64,000 bases of DNA from NCBI RefSeq assembly GCF_018780075.1, contig NZ_JADMKB010000009.1:87799-151798 (forward strand), read 5' to 3'. The notes under the pieces were generated by a model. The model did no database searches, was not told the DNA's origin, and worked only from the letters and a program-made list of their open reading frames with translations. The first letter of the stretch is position 1; the number at the start of each line of letters is the position of its first letter. Positions 61,947 through 64,000 of this stretch are shown one piece after another. Source of the DNA: Hydrogenophaga sp. (GTDB lineage Bacteria; Pseudomonadota; Gammaproteobacteria; Burkholderiales; Burkholderiaceae_C). Both the position numbers and the translations under genes were made by a program.

Positions 61947-62392
61947 CGCCACGCAGGCTCGGGGCCGCGTCAGAACCAAGGCCCAATAAGGGACATGGGG
62001 ATGGGCCGGCTGCAGCACGCAGCCGACGCCCACCTCGTCGAAGTCGCGGCTCATCAGGTCGCTGCAGTGGCCAGGGCTGGACAGCCAGCCCGCGACCACC
62101 CCCTCCACCGTGGGCTCGCCCACCGTCAGGTTTTCACCCACCAAGGTCCAGGCATAGCCCTCAGCGGGCACCCGCTGGGCCAGCACCCGCACATCCGTGG
62201 CTGGGCGCGGGCGGCGTTGATCCGCGCCTCCAGCGCCGCGCGCAAGCCGGGCAGAGCACAACGGGTCTGGCGATCCACAGCCTCACCCAGCGCCAGGGCC
62301 GCGAACAACAAGGCCCCCGCAGCCACCGCCGACCGGCCCGCGGCCCTCCACGAAAACGGAATCCAGGTCGTGCAGGCCTTGTTCATGAACAT
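61947..62392 (-). pseudogene. CAP/SCP-like domain protein, broken by deletion and frameshift
   Basis: Frame one gives MFMNKACTTWIPFSWRAAGR with a TM/signal helix and ALEARINAARAQPR, the normal start of a bacterial CAP protein. The remaining CAP core (LAQRVPAEGYAWTLVGENL, GVVAGWLSSPGHCSDLM, DFDEVGVG, YWALVL) is in another frame from about 62210 on. The stretch between, which should carry the first catalytic His and the pL-x-W-N helix, is missing. The shifted frame has no stop before running into antisense rlmJ. Both defects suggest a decaying gene. Confidence 0.78.
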
Positions 62393-62454
62393 GGCGCCAC
62401 TGTAAAGACAGCGAAGACAGGCGCCCCCGGAAAAACCCTGATCGCCCTCACCCC

Positions 62455-62491
62455 AATTAACCAACCGATCGGTCGGTTAATTGCATATACT
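62455..62491 (+). promoter_or_regulatory. PaaR-type operator and -10 of the paa operon
   Basis: AATTAACCAACCGATCGGTC... forms a 28-base palindrome (62455-62482) with a single mismatched pair, centred on CGATCG. It matches the ACCGACCGATCGGTCGGT form of TetR-family PaaR operators. TATACT (62486-62491) just downstream is the likely -10, so bound repressor would cover the -35. About 48 bases separate it from the paaA ATG. Confidence 0.83.
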
Positions 62492-62538
62492 GCCGTCTCA
62501 CCCCATCAGGCACCCGGTTCCGGGGGCAGGAGACCCGC

Positions 62539-63561
62539 ATGTACACCCAATCCTTTTCGGTCGCCGACAGCGAAACCAAGCCCGGGCTGAAGGCCGTCGC
62601 GGCACCCGCCAGCGCCGAAGACGCCGCGCTGCAGGCGTATTTCGACACCGTGATCGACGCCGACGGCAAGGTCGAGCCGCGCGACTGGATGCCCGAGGCC
62701 TACCGCAAGACCCTGGTGCGCCAGATCAGCCAGCACGCGCACAGCGAAATCGTGGGCATGCTGCCCGAGGGCAACTGGATCAGCCGCGCACCCAGCCTCA
62801 AGCGCAAGGCCATCCTGATCGCCAAGGTGCAGGACGAGGGTGGGCACGGCCTCTACCTGTATTCCGCAGCCGAAACCCTGGGCACCAGCCGCGACCAGAT
62901 GCTGGACGCCCTGCACAGCGGCAAGGCCAAGTACAGCTCCATCTTCAACTACCCGACGCTCAACTGGGCCGACGTCGGCGTGATCGGCTGGCTGGTGGAC
63001 GGCGCGGCGATCATGAACCAGATCCCGCTGTGCCGCTGCTCGTATGGGCCGTATGCCCGCGCCATGATCCGCGTCTGCAAGGAAGAGAGCTTCCACCAGC
63101 GCCAGGGCTACGAGGCCCTGCTGGTGATGATGCAGGGCACGGCCGAGCAGAAGGCCATGGTGCAGGACGCGGTGAACCGCTGGTGGTGGAAGTGCCTGGC
63201 CATGTTCGGCCCGCCCGACGCCGACAGCCCCAACAGCGTGCAGGGCATGCGCTGGGGCATCAAGCGCATTTCCAACGACGACCTGCGCCAGAAGTTCGTG
63301 GACGCGACCGTTCCGCAGGCCGAGGTGCTGGGCGTGACGCTGCCCGACCCCGACCTGAAGTGGAACGAAGCTCGCGGCCACTGGGACTACGGCCCCATCG
63401 ACTGGGACGAGTTCTGGGCCGTGGTCAACGGCCACGGCCCCTGCAACAAGGAACGCCTGGCCACCCGCGTGAAAGCCCACGAGCAAGGCCAGTGGGTGCG
63501 CGACGCCGCCATGGCCCACGCCGCCAGACAGCAAGCCCGCAACCTGAAGGAGGCCGCATGA
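62539..63561 (+). CDS. paaA: 1,2-phenylacetyl-CoA epoxidase, subunit A
   Basis: 340 residues; AGGAG 7 bases before the ATG. It is the catalytic di-iron subunit of the PaaABC(D)E oxygenase, which epoxidises phenylacetyl-CoA. Ligand-bearing helices include [30 protein letters not shown] (ExxH) and [16 protein letters not shown] (ExxH). [15 protein letters not shown] is a PaaA signature. The 3' end overlaps paaB (ATGA). Confidence 0.96.
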   Translation: MYTQSFSVADSETKPGLKAVAAPASAEDAALQAYFDTVIDADGKVEPRDWMPEAYRKTLVRQISQHAHSEIVGMLPEGNWISRAPSLKRKAILIAKVQDEGGHGLYLYSAAETLGTSRDQMLDALHSGKAKYSSIFNYPTLNWADVGVIGWLVDGAAIMNQIPLCRCSYGPYARAMIRVCKEESFHQRQGYEALLVMMQGTAEQKAMVQDAVNRWWWKCLAMFGPPDADSPNSVQGMRWGIKRISNDDLRQKFVDATVPQAEVLGVTLPDPDLKWNEARGHWDYGPIDWDEFWAVVNGHGPCNKERLATRVKAHEQGQWVRDAAMAHAARQQARNLKEAA

Positions 63562-63866
63562 CCGCGCCCGCATCGACTCCCGCACTGAAAGAATGGCCGC
63601 TCTGGGAAGTGTTCGTCCGCAGCAAGCAGGGCCTGGAGCACAAACACTGCGGCAGCCTGCACGCCAGCGACGCGCAGCACGCACTGCAGATGGCGCGCGA
63701 CGTGTACACCCGCCGCCAAGAAGGCGTGAGCATCTGGGTGCTGCCGTCCAACGCCATCACCGCCAGCGAACCTGACAGCAAGGACAGCTTCTTTGACCCC
63801 GCGGCGGACAAGATCTACCGCCATCCCACGTTCTACGAGATCCCGGAAAAAGTGGGGCACATGTGA
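63558..63866 (+). CDS. paaB: 1,2-phenylacetyl-CoA epoxidase, subunit B
   Basis: 102 residues. [53 protein letters not shown] is the PaaB family core. It is a small structural subunit that bridges PaaAC heterodimers. Its stop overlaps the paaC ATG by one base. Confidence 0.96.
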   Translation: MTAPASTPALKEWPLWEVFVRSKQGLEHKHCGSLHASDAQHALQMARDVYTRRQEGVSIWVLPSNAITASEPDSKDSFFDPAADKIYRHPTFYEIPEKVGHM

Positions 63867-64000
63867 TGGCTGCGCCAGTTGACTACCTGCTGCACCTCGC
63901 CGACAACGCCCTGGTGCTGGGCCAGCGCAACGCGGAGTGGTGCGGCCACGGCCCCATCCTCGAAGAAGACCTGGCCCTGGCCAACAACAGCCTGGACCTG
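63866..64000 (+). CDS. paaC: 1,2-phenylacetyl-CoA epoxidase, subunit C, N-terminal part
   Basis: Only the first 45 codons are in the window: [20 protein letters not shown] followed by RNAEWCGHGPILEEDLALANNSLDL, the conserved PaaC start. It is the structural partner of PaaA. The reading frame is open at the window edge. The rest of the paa operon presumably continues to the right. Confidence 0.93.
   Translation, partial: MAAPVDYLLHLADNALVLGQRNAEWCGHGPILEEDLALANNSLDL

Noticed and set aside
61947-62392. Programmed frameshift rescuing the CAP-domain protein
   Set aside because: A frameshift alone would not restore the missing segment with the first catalytic His, and no slippery sequence is seen.

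Overview
The window is GC-rich, gene-dense chromosomal DNA from a betaproteobacterium, most likely a member of the Comamonadaceae (Burkholderiales) close to Hydrogenophaga. The reasons are gene content and order (slt / complex-I NDUFA9-like / cca, phoH-ybeY, rplM-rpsI, paaABC, a GtsABCD-type sugar transporter), protein sequence style, and several families of GC-rich intergenic repeats that I associate with this family. The genus cannot be proven from the sequence alone. I see no rRNA, tRNA, CRISPR array, insertion sequence, prophage or plasmid origin; this looks like core chromosome with a few accessory insertions.

Layout. 1-13 kb: an alpha/beta hydrolase fragment, fau, a Slt-type lytic transglycosylase, an NDUFA9-like protein, then an accessory block (FadL porin, DUF302 lipoprotein, divergent CsoR/DUF156 repressor with a clear operator), then GST, PhzF, cca and a two-component pair. 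13-20 kb: a minus-strand glucose-type module (glk, two paralogous binding proteins, two permeases, ATPase) with an internal terminator. 20-29 kb: trxC, DUF2905, MidA-like methyltransferase, folM/folB, ttcA, a lipoprotein, an orphan hybrid histidine kinase, a phosphatase and a DSD1-type PLP enzyme. 29-31 kb: one protein fusing an alkylglycerol-monooxygenase-like domain to a YhhN/TMEM86 lysoplasmalogenase domain. 31-40 kb: rhomboid, SPOR protein, ruvB, periplasmic alpha-carbonic anhydrase, ruvA, phoH, ybeY, an FkbO/Hyg5 chorismatase, dtd and a cation diffusion facilitator. 40-51.6 kb: a complete glycogen cluster, glgB-glgX-malQ-glgC-glgA-glgP. 51.6-55.1 kb: histidine kinase, FixJ-type regulator, secreted HbpS/GlcG protein and secreted ankyrin protein, with a perfect palindrome between regulator and target pair. 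55-61 kb: tyrS, M23 peptidase, erpA, bactofilin, a coiled-coil protein, rpsI and rplM. 61-64 kb: rlmJ, a broken CAP-domain gene, and the start of the phenylacetate operon (paaA, paaB, partial paaC) behind a palindromic PaaR-type operator.

How it works together. Glucose uptake and phosphorylation (gts module plus glk) and the glycogen cluster together form an uptake, storage and release route for glucose. The paa operon begins aromatic catabolism. The most novel candidates are: (1) the ether-lipid fusion protein, which joins two enzyme families that each break a different ether bond; (2) the HK-RR-HbpS-ankyrin set, which resembles the HbpS-SenS-SenR three-component logic and has its own candidate operator; (3) stop-codon-anchored structured repeats, always oriented with the upstream gene, plus a second family that sits exactly between a stop codon and the next start and supplies the Shine-Dalgarno sequence, with compensatory stem changes between its two copies.
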